A stretch of DNA of 64,000 nt from Strigops habroptila (GCF_004027225.2 NC_044288.2:7375744-7439743), one strand, 5' to 3'; positions 44,975 through 58,665 are shown, numbered from the stretch's first letter. Notes: generated from the letters alone by a model not told the origin. Program-made: numbers and translations.

Positions 44975-46887
44975 GTCATCTTGATACTGGTAACTGTGCA
45001 AAAGTATTCATACTATAGCCCAGATAAGTATCTGCACATGGTAAAAGTTCTAACTTTGGATTACAATTACTACTACACACTTCCAGTTGGTTTAATATAC
45101 TGGTCTCAAGATTTTTGGATACCACAGTCTATCCAAACTTTACCAAAATCTGTCCTATTGCTCCACCCCTACACAATACTTAATAACTTTATTTCTAAAA
45201 GACTAATCTCAGAATACATGCTCTTTCACACAGTATCACTGTCCACCAGACTTAATTTTATGTGTGGGGTTAACATAGTAAATGAAAAGAGTGACTTCAT
45301 GGTCAAAAAGCAGCGGAAAGGTTTCCTAAGGAAAGCCCAAATACTGGAAAATAGAAAATATGAAGGGTCATTCAGGGTCTGGAGAGAATATATGAATTAC
45401 TGTGTAATGCAAAATAGAAAGAGATGATTTTGATTGACCTTTCTGAAGTCGGTGTACAGAACAGCATCTCTTTTAATAAGCAAAATGTTCCTGAAGCTAA
45501 GGATCATCAGTGCTTACTGCATAATGTGACTGTCAGGAGGAGATTTCAGGTAGAAAAAAAAAGACAGCCTATTCTAGGAAGAAAACTGATATTCACTCAC
45601 TGCACAGCACCTTCCAGTGTGTGAACTTGAAGGTATTGCTCAATCAATCCCAGCTACTACTGGTTTTAAAAATTATACCCCTGAAAAATGCAATGCAAAG
45701 ATCAGCTTCTCCTCATGCAACTTCTATAGAAGACAAAGTAACTGCCCCACAACATAAATATGCAGCACGGTAAATCTCCAGCTGACAAGCAGCACATTCA
45801 CCCAAGTTCTCTCCATCAAAAAACCTCAAATCACGGAGGAGGGGAGAGGGGGAGGAAAGGACGTGAGAAAAAAAAAGTCTTTCTAGGGAACCATAAAAGT
45901 ATTTTAACAGACAACATTCTATGACAAAGTGTATTAAGGAGGTGTCATGCCTAGCAAGAACTGGTTATCAATTCACGAAACACACACTGACACAAGGAAT
46001 CGGATTATAACCTATGGCTCCTACTATAGACTTCTGTAGTATTTGTCAGATTTGCCTTTTAAATAACCGTACCCCAAACTCTTCACATGGGCCAGCAGAA
46101 TTGATTGCTTTCAGATGTACAGTCCAAAAAACAAGTCGCATAATAATAATTCTGAAGGTTGTATCAATGTAATCTGTGTAGCTTTCAAATGTTACACAGC
46201 ACTTTCCTACTGTGTCCTGGAAAAACATGAAGCCATTATTTATCCCCAGTAATAAATCATCTAAGCACTGTAGTACTTTCTATAATGGAAAAGCTACACA
46301 TTTTATCTTCCATTACCTTCCAGTTTAATTAAATGTTCCTCAAATAAATCTTGTGCTTACACTCTTGTGACATGCCACCAGTGCTGACTTCTCCATTTAT
46401 AAACTGGCTGGACTCAGGCCAAACATCCTTGCTTATCGTACCTGTCACTCACAGAAAACTCCAGACTCTTAGGAACAGTCCTCTTGGGGTCCTTCTTTGC
46501 TAGTTACTAATTTGATATGTCTGTAGACTCAATTAATTATATGAGCTAGCTACCAACAGACTTCTTTTAGCTTGCATGTTTAGAGCAGCCACGAGGCTGA
46601 AGGAGGACAGGACACCAACATTCCTAGAAGTGAAACTATTAGAAAAAGTCTATTTCTAAGCAGAAATACAAGCACTTGATTTAGTTTCAGTTTTCAATTA
46701 GGCAGAAAGCATTGGTTCAGGGAGCATGAAAAGCCTCCTCTTTGCCTCTGAATATAGAATCTTCTTACTTATCTACCCTGACATCATAATAGCAGTATGA
46801 GAAGATGACTCTGGACAATTTTAAAACATGAGTATCCCTCAAATGGCTACACACTTCTAGTCCACTGAAACACCACAGCAACCTGAA
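44975..46887. other. AT-rich intergenic stretch with one 148-codon open frame, not called as a gene
   Basis: An ATG-started frame at 44981-45427 encodes 148 residues rich in Tyr, Leu and Lys, beginning just after a CR1 copy. I recognise no domain, signal peptide or splice context. In sequence of this size such a frame can occur by chance, so I record it without calling a gene. Confidence 0.4.
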
Positions 46888-47131
46888 TGTGCACAAGTCC
46901 ATGGCACCTGATGGAATCCATCCACGGGTCCTGAAGGAGCTGGCAAATGAAGTTGCTAAGCCACTGTCCATCATATTTGAAAAATCATGGCAGTCAGGCG
47001 TTCAAGGCCAGCTTGAACAGAGCCTTGGGCAACATGGTCTAGTGGGAGGCGTCCCTGCCCATGGCAGGGGCTTGGAACCAGATGATCTTAAGGTCCTTTC
47101 CAACCCAAACCATTCTACAATTCTATGATTT
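46888..47131 (+). mobile_element. CR1 LINE with a large internal deletion, sense
   Basis: The first half encodes [20 protein letters not shown] and then [11 protein letters not shown], the start of the CR1 reverse-transcriptase core. At about 47000 it passes directly into the extreme 3' region ('ttcaaggccagcttgaacag ...') and ends at the CR1 tail. The bulk of the polymerase and the 3' flank between these two points, more than 1 kb in a full element, is missing. Confidence 0.88.
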
Positions 47132-48507
47132 AAGCTAACCTGTTTTAGTTGGAACAAACGAGAGGAGAATGTATGTTCAACTGTCATCCTTCAGCAGATG
47201 AAGGGGTATCTTTCAGAGGAGATGCAGCAATAGTTTAAATCGCTATTAACTTAATCATCAACAGTCATCTGACTAAATGCCGCTATGCAACCTGGGAAGA
47301 GAAGGCAACAAGTGCCATAAAAGTTCTTCCAGATCAAGTCAGCACCTAATAAAACAGAATGAGGATAAGCTGTAAGTTACATACTACTAGCTGTAAACCT
47401 GTATCGAGTGATATTTTCCTTCACTGAACCAAAACTGTTACCAGGAATTTTTACAATGCTGCATTTTAATATGTACTCCATGATGATCAGTAGTAATCCT
47501 TGCCTTTCACAATGTTGAAAAAAACCAAAGTAATCTACTTCATTAAAAACACCCCTACAAATTCCCTTTCATTGCATCTCCACTGTATTAATCTAGTGGG
47601 GTTTGTGGGGGTTTTAGATTTCTTGCTCTTCAAAGGGAGGAGAAGAGACACATTCTGTACATATGTTTAAACTACTTTAACAATGTGGGCATGTAGACAA
47701 AATTCATAAAACTCAAGAATGATTTAAAAGCATGGATTACAAAAATTACTAAGTACTTCAATGGCTCAAGTTAACACTCAACATATCAGTGTTTGAGTTA
47801 AACTGAAGGTCCTTAATACCCCAACTTCTGTTGACCTGTGGAAAATTAATTGGAAACAAGCTATGCTATAGAAGTCACTATTAAGTTTCTTAGACTTTCT
47901 AATCCATCATAATGCATCTAGCACCAGACAACTTAGATGTACTAAATTCTGTTTCAGAATGGCATCACTCTCAATTAAAGAAAATAAAGTCAATTATGCG
48001 CAGAACATACTTTAGTAATATTTAACTTCATTTTCCTCAGGACGTCTAATATGATACACTGTTACATCAAGGAAATAAATTTTGTCTTTGTATTTGATCC
48101 ATTGACAGCAGAAACCCCTTTTGTAGCAATTTATCAACACAACAGACATCTACATGGGCACTATTTCATCTTCCATCGGAATCAGTACAGCTCAGTTAAG
48201 AAGCCAAGGATTTCAATCTAATTAGCACAGGTAATAAAAGCCCTGTAATCTGGCCTTGATGTTTACTTGGACATTCACAATGTCCTCAGAAATTCTTCAC
48301 TTGAGCAAGGCTTACAAATCAGTAAGTTCCAAAAGAACTAGTGAAATTTGAGGAGTCATCACAACTATACTGAAAAGTTAATTAAAATTCATTTTACCAT
48401 TACCACAGTAGCACCTAACCTGCTAAAAAAAAATACATTTTAAATGTCATTTAACACCAGGCCTATGAAGCAGGAAGAAAATTACTTTAACACATGCACC
48501 AGTGTAT

Positions 48508-48610
48508 GCTGACGCCACCAGGCTGAAAGCTGCTTTGCAGATAAGGGCCTGGGGGTCCTGGCGGACACCAAGCCGAACAGAAGCCAGCAGTGTGCCCTTG
48601 TCTTCATTAG
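48508..48610 (+). mobile_element. Small CR1 LINE fragment, sense
   Basis: The stretch reads like the region after the reverse-transcriptase core: 'gacgccaccaggctgaaagc', then 'ggcctgggggtcctggcgga' and 'caccaagccgaacagaagcc'. In the antisense copy at 23840-24425 the same region appears as 'cagcatccccaggtcctttt'. About 100 bases remain. Confidence 0.65.
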
Positions 48611-51600
48611 CTCCACAGACACTGTTACACAGAAACCAGCCACAACATTCTTTTGCTGGAGAGAAGTTGGTTTTACAGCAGCTAGTTAAAGAACTGGTTT
48701 TTTCTTAATGAAGTATGCAGAAAACATTAACACTGAGATTCAAAAGAATATCAGAGAAATACCGTGTTTTATTTAAAAAGATCAAGTTGATAATGACACC
48801 CTCTCTATTAAATATAGCCTCTCAGTAAGACAGATGCTAAACAGAAAGTCTACTAAGCATTCTGATTTTGTGATGCACCACAAGTCTCTCTTACAATCAG
48901 TAGGAGCTGTGGGAACTGGTCATTTATTTATTTTGTCAGGTCAAAGCCACTGCTTCAATTTGTATAAAATGCTGCGGCCTTAGAACATAGTTTCCTGACA
49001 CTAGAAATCTGCACTCACTTGCTCAGTAACAAAGCTCTGACACACAAGGAAACTACCAGCAGCTTTGACCTATTTTACACCCATGCTCAGTTCATAGGGG
49101 GAGGGGAGAAAGAATTCATTGCATGTCATTAGTTTCTACTTCCTCCTGCAGAAACTTTCAACAGTAATGAAAGGTGCGGTTCTACCTTCCCACATTCAAT
49201 TCCCTCATTCACATGCTGACTCCAGTGGCCCCATGAAAAAAGAGCAACGGATTTTCAGCCCAATTAGTTCTTTAATTACCATCTATGTGTACAATCATTA
49301 GCATCAAAACAAGGATGGAAGGTACAGGACTAACCTTTTCAGCATACAGCACAGGCTTACGCCAGATAACAGTGCCAGCGGAACCAGCGGCTGCAGTATC
49401 TCAGTACTGACTGGGCTGCTCATCAGTCACAGATTCCTACTGGTCACCTGCAAGATGAAGACCATCACTCAATATATCGTCTCCAGTCTCTCTTCTCCTC
49501 AATGACTTCCAGGATGCATAGCAGCACACTAAACACAATCCAATCAAATTAATCTAGTTCTTACAAGTCAGCCTAACCATAATTTTTGAAGACTGGTTAA
49601 AACAACTGCCTTGGTCTCCTGAAAAGGCAAGTGTTCTCCATTAAGTCAAGAACTGCAGTTTAGCAACAATCTGAAGGCTCTTGAATAACAGAATCCGGAA
49701 GAACCTGCATGGTTCTTTACAGTTTCACTGTGATATCTAGGGGTCCTAGTGGGCAATATGCTAAGCAAATGATGCATGCTGGTTTCCTCAGAGCACTTGG
49801 CCTAGTTATGCATGTATAGCTGATAGCTGATACTACTTTCAAACTCATCAGAAGCTGCAATTGAATATAATTTCCAAACCAGAAAATATATGGCATGAGT
49901 CAATGGATTTCTCAGATACAAAGAAGTGATTCAGGCCCAGTAAACACTTTTGCTGCATGACTCCAAGGTCCTCAGAGGCATTTTATATCACTTAATCTCA
50001 ATTAACCTCCCAAGAAAGCAATTCAGATCTGAGCAAGAGGGAGGGGAAAAAAGACATTACTGACAACACACAAAAGCCTACTCTGATGTCATGATGCTGC
50101 ATTACTTGAGTCATAGTCAGATTTCCTGGAATTCAGTTTTGAAGCAGGAAAGCAGACAATAAATAGTATAGAAAGAAGAACAGCCACCTGCTGCGAGTAA
50201 GAGGAGAAATTATTTCAGATGACAATTAAGTTGTTATTACAGCTGAAAGCTAAAGAAGCCAAAAGTTAAAGCAGCTTCCCAAAGTGTACCTTAACATGTT
50301 ATTCAGGTTCAAAATGTTCCACAGCCCAATTTCACACATACTGCAAACAAAGTATACAACAGTTCTAACTTGCTTACAGTAGCTTCTGGGTCACAAGACT
50401 CCTACCTATCTCCTTACTAGCAAAAAAGACAATTTACTGTAAACTTGCAGCTACCACTACCTGTTCTGACACTGTTGTTCCAGCACCACCTTTACACAGC
50501 AGCACTGACATAAGTATCTGTCAGTATTCTGTTACATTATTTAAGACACTTTTTTCACTATGCTACACAGCATTCCACACAAGGAAATTCAGTGCTTCCT
50601 GTGGAGTGGGAATACTACTTGATTGCACGAAGCTAGCAGTCTGTGATAATGAATCAAAGGACAAATCACAAGGATTGTTGTAGCTACATGCAAAGGCCTG
50701 TAGGGTTCTAACAAAACTGATAATTCTTATTAGAGAGACTACCTTAAACATAAAATACTTTAATTATAAAATGAGTAGCCTGAGGAAAACCATGGCTTAA
50801 TAGCGTTTGGAACAGGTGCCCAAAACGTCTATAGCAATCCATCATTATATCACCAATGCTTTCGAATAAAAATCAATATAATCCTGCCATGATCAGGATA
50901 CAAAAGCACCCACATTTCTGCACTTATACAGATCTCTATGAATAAATCTTACGAGGAAAAAATAGTTTTTCCTATCAAATCACTGGGCCAACTCCAGCAG
51001 GCAGCTGTTTCAACTTGACTTCCAGCTGGTACCCCTTCTAGTCCATAAGCCCCCAGCACACAGTTGTCCACACTACAGAACTCTTCACAGCTAGCACTGC
51101 CGTCTCACTAGCAGATGAAACACGTGGATTCCAAACCATGCAAACTAAGCCCAAACTGCTGCTGCAAAGGACAGTCCCATCCTTCCCATATACTCTTGTA
51201 GCCCTTTTGCCACCCAAGGGAGCAGTCCCATGGTCAGCCCACAAGCTGGACAAGGTGAGTCAGCTGAAATCTGAAGCACTCTTTCATCCAAGGTCTGTTT
51301 AAAACCAGATCAGTTTCCCAATCCAGCTGATTATATAACTGCATAACCGCTACCACCAGTACGACAGAAGTATTAGGATAAAGCTGCCTCAAGAGGGTGA
51401 AGAAGGATCAGGAAACTGCAGTCTGAGCAACGTCATAAAGGAGACGAAAGGTGTTCAGACATTTTTAAGGTTTCATTTCTAGGTTTTTGTCCAATGTCAG
51501 TTTAAGAAAGTACTGTCCCTCAGCTACTCATTTTGCCCTTGCAGAGCAGTCAAGCAGAAAAGGACATGCACCCACAACTTACCTTTTGTAATATGAAATC

Positions 51601-54600
51601 TGGCTGCTTAGTCCACCACCAATGGAAGTGTCTCAAGGGGGCAGAGCAGATATTACAACTCCCACAATAATTCCGTTGGCTATCACAGCCCCAAGCTCTC
51701 CTGTTGGACACAAAGGTAATCCCTGTAACACAAACCATGGATGTACAAGTGACGTATAAAAGCTTGCTGCTTTGCTATGCATGCTATAATTCTGTGGACA
51801 AGGACTACGTGCTTTCCAGGACTATCTGCACTGTAGCTGTCTCTTAAATTCTGATGAAAAAGAGTAAACATCTGTTACAGTGAATGATGTTATTCTATCA
51901 TGTTTGTAACCCAGTCGTGTCTGTTTTCAATCAGGGCAGTTATAAACTTCCCCTGCAGTGCATTCTATCACCAACTGTCACCTATGGGCAAAGCTGTGTC
52001 AAACAGCCAAGAGAAAAGGTCCTGTTCTGTGCTCACTGCTCATGGTGGCTTGCTCTCTGCACAGCAGATGTTGGAGGCTGCCCTGGGCAGCACTATGGCT
52101 GTGGACCACAATGCACCTTTGTCACATGAGAGATCCTGCAGCCAATTGCCTGTTCTTGTTGTGCAGCGGACATGATTTACAAGATTAACAATTAGTATAT
52201 ACAAGAAGAAACAAGGCGGGGGGACGGAATATCAAAACCTGAAGATGGAAAAGTCATATTAAAACCCACCCCTTCCACTCTGTCCAAAGCTTCCAAGCCC
52301 TGACACCCATTTTATTCCTATTTTTGCCTACTTTTGCCCCAACAAGATCATTTTGGAACTGAACTACAATTACTTTTGGTAATGCTTTGACTTCCATACA
52401 CTGAAGTTAAACCACTTGTGCTTCTCAAGCTGCACCATGTGCCCAGGGAGGCTGGGCCTTAAAAAAAAGAAAAAAAAAAAAGGAAAGAAAAACTAAAGAA
52501 AAGGAGTCAGTTTTATTCCCAGTGAATTTACTTTGGTCTTAGATACTCCCAACTTACTCTTTCTTTGATTAGGGGTAAACCCCCCAACATTATAAAGGAA
52601 TAGATGTTTGTCTGCTTAAGTGTGAACTTAAGTCTTGCAAAAAACACAAAGGAAATATCAAATAAAGTTTTGGGACAAGTATTTGGCAGCTTAGCAACTG
52701 ATAATCTTGCTACAGTTAAATCACAAGAACAGATCTTCCACTAACACCAGAGTTTATAGACATCTATTCTACAGGCCAGTATATCTGCAGTTAAGAACCT
52801 TTTACAAATGTAAAGAGGAAAGTCAGAGAATAAACAGGTATTTCAGTCACTTTCTAATGAAGCTGCACATCAATTCATTGCTTCAACCAGCTGATTCCTG
52901 CAAGAAACTGCATATTGATTCTGAACTTGCAGCATCTACAAGTTGTACCTATTTGTGCCATCTCACATGAGGACAATGCAGTTCAAAGAGTTCACTGAGC
53001 ATGCTGGTTAGAATAGACCCTGGGGGGTCACATCAAACAAACCCTTTGTGAACTCTGCTCCAACCAGTTACAGATATTTGGCAAGCACCCATCGAGTTCT
53101 CACAGAAAAAGGATTTTCTTTAAAAATCTGCTGTTGTCACACCAAGACTTCCCAAGATATGATTTGGCAAAAGGCAGAAACTGCTCAAAGATCTTCAGTC
53201 AGTGGTAGTGGCAATCTCTGAATTGGTACCACATGGTAACCTGTGCCTGCTCTTGAAAAATGAGAAACATCCTGGCTGCTACATGGACAGCATACTTACA
53301 TACATATGCATATATACCAAAATTCATAGTTCTAAAGAAGTTACCTTCAAATTTCACTTGAAATAGGGCAATTCAAGTAGCCACAAATCAACTACAGGAC
53401 AGCCAGTTTAAGAAGATTCATACTACTATTTTATTGTTTTTAAACCAAAGGTCACTTAAGGAGGTCTGACATAGCATACACATGCAGCCCAGACAGGAAT
53501 GTAACTCTCATTTATGGAAGGAAGAATACTATTAGAAAGAAGAAATACAAAAGGATGCTGGAAAGAAAAGCTCATCTCCATAGGATTAGAAGTTTACAAG
53601 AGTCCCCTTAAACAAATAGAATTAATTCTATTCTCACTCAGGAACTCAGTAATTGTGTCACAGAGCTGACACAAATTCCTGGGTAACCTTTTCACCTTCT
53701 GACAGGCAATCTCCCACCTTTGAGACTATCCACAGTTGGTGAGAATTTATTCCTCAGTCTTGCTGTAAATCAAGTACAAATGGTTTCTCTCACAGCTTAG
53801 GGTCATGTGGTTTCCAAGCTCTAACCTTACTGACGTGCTGGCAGAAGGTACAAGCAAATGGAGGAGTTGCAGTAACTGTGCTACATAGAGCATGCAACCA
53901 ATAGTAGAAAAGAAGCTCTTATTACATCAAATTTCTCAGTGTAAAATTATACAAGAACCTGTAATCATAGCTTTACATATATGTAGCTTAAAATCATTTA
54001 CATATACATAGCTTAAAATCATAGCTGGTTTTTAAGCAAGTTTAAAAGCACAGTTTGATAATATCATGATAAAGAAGTTGAATTCAGATAATGCAAAAGT
54101 CTGAATTTTCTCTAACTCTGTCAACACATGAAATTCCCTGTATTGGCAAGACACTTGACTTGGTAGAGGCCACTTACATCGGATTTCACTGGGCATCAGC
54201 TGTACAGCTGAAGATGTTAACTTTGGGGGGGGGGGAATCCTTTTAAAGTAAGTGTATACACAAGCCATTTCTACAACGAACACAATTTCCCCCTGCTCTG
54301 ACCTTCGCTGGTTTTGTCTCCGTGTTTCTGTGTTCTGGGACTAGAGACAGTCTCACCCTGATAGCTCTGCAGTGACATGGTGAACAACCTCCTGCTCTTC
54401 CAACAGCACCAGTTAGTACAGGCAAATTAATCTGGACCTCCCAAAGATATTACCAGGTTTCCTGCAGAGGATTTAATTAGGCTTCTGCTCTGAAAGCCAG
54501 CCCTGGGTGTCACTTAAAAGATGCATCTCTTAGACAATGGAATGACAGGAAGAATGATGAGTTCTCATTATGAAGCAAGTCTAGAGCAATTGAATTACTG

Positions 54601-55890
54601 GACTCCAGCTAGCATTAAGTGCCCTTTCGTCCTTTTCTTGTTGCTTCAAGACACAGCCCAAAGCGCCACCTTCTGCTGAATAGCTGGAGCCACAAAACCC
54701 AATTCAGCAGCTGGTGACCTACTGCAGTGACAGCTATTCACACACTCAAATCCATCTGGTTAGGCACCAAAAAATAAACATGTTTTCTCACTAAGAAGCT
54801 CAGTATGTCATAGCTGCCTGAACTCCTGCTCTTCCAGCAGAGCAATCATATGAACAGCTAGAGCATAGCTGCCCCAGTGGCACACATCAGGAACCTGACA
54901 TAAAGGATATGTTACTTAGATTTCAGCAAGCGTTCGACTAAGTAGCACTTTGTGCATTCTTGCAGAAGGCTCCATATTTCTTTTTGAAATCTCATAGAGC
55001 TCCTCAAGCATATTGTCCCAGTTTCCAGAAGGAAAACAGCATGCAATAGCCAGCAGGCCCAAAAGAAGAAGATGGACAGACTGATAAAATGACTTCACAG
55101 GCCTCACACACACCAAAATAATTTACAAAAGAAAAAAAGTAAAAAAAAAAAAACCTGTCATTGTATGATTGTAAAATATGAACATCTTTAAGTTAAAACA
55201 ATGTAATTATCAAACAAATATTAAATGCAAACTTTAGGAGCACAGAACACCCCATTCTAATAGCTGATCCTCAGATAAATATAAAAATATAAATGTACTA
55301 AAGAGACTGTAAGGACAACAAAAATTTATCTTCAGAAAAAAAACCAAAACCTGAGTCTCTGTTCATCTGTGTTTGGGGACAGGGCAAGGAGAGGGAATGG
55401 GGAATGAATCAAGCATTTCCTGTGTTGACTAGACCCATCTTTGTAGTAACAACAAGAATAACAAAGAAGTTTTTATTGGTATCTTGGATATATGGGCTGG
55501 CAGAGTAAGAGAAGTATTTTCTATTAAAGCTGCAACCAAACTTGCAACATATGGCTAAAATTAAGAGAGGAAAAAACCCATGTAATACTAAAATCAGACT
55601 TCAAACAATGGCCTAATTTGCTTTGCCTATTTGAAAGACCAAAAACCCTATAAATAACCCATTGTTTCCCACTTAAACAATAAACTGGGCTATTCCTATT
55701 GCTGTCAACCTTTGTAGAACAACCTTGATTTCAGCAGGCTGCTCCAGATCAAATGATTCCAGATCAACATAGTCACAACCTAGAAACTGTCACAATAATC
55801 ACCAACAAACTGAAAGCCAGTGGTAACCTTAGAATCTAAACTGAATTCAGTGTAAGAGGAAGTAGTGACATTCAGTGGCTCACAAACCAA
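48611..55890. other. Gene-poor intergenic stretch
   Basis: About 7.3 kb without recognised exons. It contains A-rich runs (for example 52461-52482), a G-run at 54223-54235 and a tandem duplication of 25 bases at 53972-54021. I found no RNA gene or CR1 copy on either strand. Confidence 0.5.
53972..54021. repeat. Two-copy 25-bp tandem duplication
   Basis: The unit TTTACATATA..TAGCTTAAAATCA occurs twice back to back (53972-53996 and 53997-54021), differing at two central bases. It looks like a simple recent duplication. Confidence 0.8.
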
Positions 55891-55894
55891 ACCA

Positions 55895-56325
55895 AAACGA
55901 TGATAAGGGGGCTGGAGCACCTCCCGTATGAAGACAGGCTGAGAAAGTTGGGGCTGTTCAGCCTGGAGAAGAGAAGCTGCGAGGAGACCTCAGAGCAGCC
56001 TTCCAGTATCTGAAGGGGGCCTATAAGGATGCTGGGGAGGGACTCTTTGTTAGGGACTGGAGTGACAGGACAAGGGGTAATGGCTTCAAACTTAAACAGG
56101 GGAAGTTTAGACGAGATATAAGGAAGAAGTTCTTTACAGTGAGGGTGGTGAGGCACTGGAATGGGTTGCCCAAGGAAGTTGTGAATGCTCCATCCCTGGC
56201 AGTATTCAAGGCCAGGTTGGACAGAGCCTTGGGGGGCATGGTTTGGTGTGAGGTGTCCCTGCCCATGGCAGGGGCTTGGAACTAGATAATCTTAAGGTCC
56301 TTTCCATAACCATTCTATGATTCTA
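55895..56325 (+). mobile_element. CR1 LINE 3' end, sense, about 0.43 kb
   Basis: The copy begins 'ataagggggctggagcacct' and passes 'gaagacaggctgagaaagtt' and 'ggagaagagaagctgcgagg'. It ends 'aaccattctatgattctac'. It is the longest sense CR1 copy in the window and among the least diverged. Confidence 0.94.
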
Positions 56326-57850
56326 CGAAAACAAAAAAAACCCCCTCAAAACCAAACCCAAAACCTTTTGTTATGGTAAGAAGGAATCACGAAGGGAGAC
56401 ATGGTGCTAATCAGTGACACTCATTGCCAGCAGACTTGCGGCAGATTCAAACACCAGGTCCTCTGATTCAAGTCACTTCTGTAATAAAAGAAGTGATTGT
56501 GAAGGCCACTTTCATGATATAGGGAATGTACTGCCCTTACCATCAGAAAATAAGAGAAAGATAAAAAGTGGAACCTGCAAATGACATAAAAAATGAATTT
56601 TCACAGTATTCTTTCCTAATTTCTCTTTTAAAAGAGAGAGTTAAAGCTGACATTCTGATACTGGAATGAGCACAATGGTGTATTATTACCTTTCTGGAAA
56701 AGCCTAAAAAGATGTGGAGCACAATGATCCCAAAACAAGTGCTTAAATTTCTGTACTATTAGAACCAAACACAAAAAAAAAAAACCAAAAAACCCCAAGA
56801 ATTAAATTCCATTCTACTGTAATTCCAGTTAAGTACCCAATGCATCACAGGAAAAAATACTGCGGGAAAATAAACAAATGACAAAATTAAAAAGATGATA
56901 GTGGGTTAAAAGTATAGGCTTGAGTGACTGGTATTAGGACTGATTCTACTTAATGTTTTCAAATGGTGATGTTTAGCACAGGAGGTAGTGAGTGAAACTT
57001 TCAAATGAGACTAAACTAGGAGGTGTTATCAACAGAAAGGCAAATTGAAATACCTCATTAAGAAACAATCAGATGCCCCTGAAAACTAGAGCCCGAGGCC
57101 TAGTCCTTGGGCCACAGACCCTACTAATGGTAGTTCTGCTATCAGCTGAGAACTGATCAACTAGAAACAAGAAAGGCCCGTGTTTCTTAATCTCAGAATG
57201 ATCATGATGCTGCAGTGTTACTGGCCTTGTGTCCCCAGCTTTTATCCAACAGCAGGCATCAAACCAGATACATTTTCATTACACAAAGAAAAGGGAAAAT
57301 TCAAAATAAATTAAACACTAAGTCAGAAATGGGCGAGATTTTCAGCTGTGCTGACGGGGGAAAAGCCCTCCAGAAAGTGTCCTTATGGCACAAACCCTTC
57401 CTTAGACTCCTCCGAAGGATATTTGTCTCTCTTCCAGACTTCTCCAGGTCTTGTTCCTCCTCACTGCAGCGTCAACACACCACGGTGCTGGTCCTCAGGC
57501 TCCAGCACCTCAATATAGGCACCTGTGAAGGAAAGGCAACGATTTACCTCCGTGAAAGGCAAAAAGCCCAAACCGTTAATAACGTTCGGCATGCCAAAAG
57601 CAAGGGCAAACTCCGTAAGAACGAAAGGCGGCAAAGTACGGCAAAAAAGAAAGGGGAGAAAGGCACCAAGGTACACCCCTTGCCTCCAGAAATTAAAGGA
57701 GCATTTAGAGCCCCTCCATTTCGTCTAAGCCAGGGCAACTCGTTTTACTGGAATTCCCCTCCTCGCTCCCACAGGACATCCTTCATGTCACCTTCCCGGT
57801 CCCTGGAAACCACACCGGGAACGGCCACTCCTCGGAACCGAGTCGGGCCG
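56326..57850. other. Upstream flank of CDC23 with a long open frame, not called as a gene
   Basis: An ATG-started plus-strand frame runs from 57215 to 58162 (315 codons). Its first 190 codons lie in sequence of ordinary composition and are Lys/Arg-rich (for example KSKGKLRKNERRQSTAKKKG). Its last 120 codons are the minisatellite described next. No known domain is recognised, and no promoter or splice context supports it. It is kept here as a note only. Confidence 0.4.
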
Positions 57851-57879
57851 GGACCCAGAACCGCACCTCAGGCGGGGCG

Positions 57880-58100
57880 CCGAACTCCGCGGGAGCCGAA
57901 CAGAGCCGGACAGCGCCGAGCTGAGCCGAGAGGCTCCGAGCTGGAAAGGGACGAAGCGAAACGAGGCGAGCCTGATAGAGCCGGTCCGGAAAAACACAAG
58001 CCGGAGGGCAGAGAATCGATGCGGAAAGTCACAAGGCAGACAGAGGCGGACAGAGCCGAGCCGGACAGAGCCGAGGCGGACACAGAAGCGCAGTCGGCAG
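57880..58100. repeat. Degenerate 15-bp minisatellite, left block
   Basis: Copies of CGGACAGAGCCGAGS (S = C/G) occur in tandem, cleanest at 58040-58088 and more diverged to the left. Fifteen bases keep frame, so the plus strand reads as repeats of EPDRA/EADRA and the minus strand as SVRLG. The same motif reappears at 58550-58660, beyond an AT-richer segment. Confidence 0.75.
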
Positions 58101-58549
58101 CTAAGGTTTCCGGTCCTGTGGCTAGCAGAAGGCAAAAAGAGCATGGTCCTCTTGATTTATAAACACTCCCTCCCAGCCGGTCCAAAAGCAGATCTGGCTT
58201 CAGCTGCAAAAGAAATCCCCTGCCTCCCCTTTCTAATCACTTGGCCAACTACACATACAGTGCCTGATTTGCGTTTGAACAGTATCTATTGGGACATTAT
58301 ACACAGTTCCAACGTTTGTCAAAATGATTTATTAATATTGGGAGGAAGGAATGATATATATGTATATTTATTTTAATAAACATAAAACTACACCAAAAGA
58401 GGTCTTTCCTTTGCTCTTTTGTACGGTATTAACCTTTCTGAACTGACAAGTGAAAGGACACTTCAGGAGAGAAAAGAGCAGACCTTTAACCTCTTCTGAG
58501 AGGTACCCTTCAATTGCATTTGGATAAGAAACTCTATTTTAACGTTAAA

Positions 58550-58665
58550 AAATAGAGCCGAGGCGGAAGGAGCCGGACAGAGCCGAGGCGGACTGTACGA
58601 AGCCGGGCCGGACGAAGCTTATTCGGACAGAACCGATAGAGCCCGGACGGCCTCCGCCGACCTGG
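58550..58665. repeat. Degenerate 15-bp minisatellite, right block, by the CDC23 promoter
   Basis: The same GAGCCGGACAGAGCCGAGGCG type of unit as at 57880-58100 resumes here, about 260-370 bp upstream of the CDC23 ATG. The two blocks share unit and orientation, which suggests one array interrupted by the intervening 450 bp. Confidence 0.7.
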
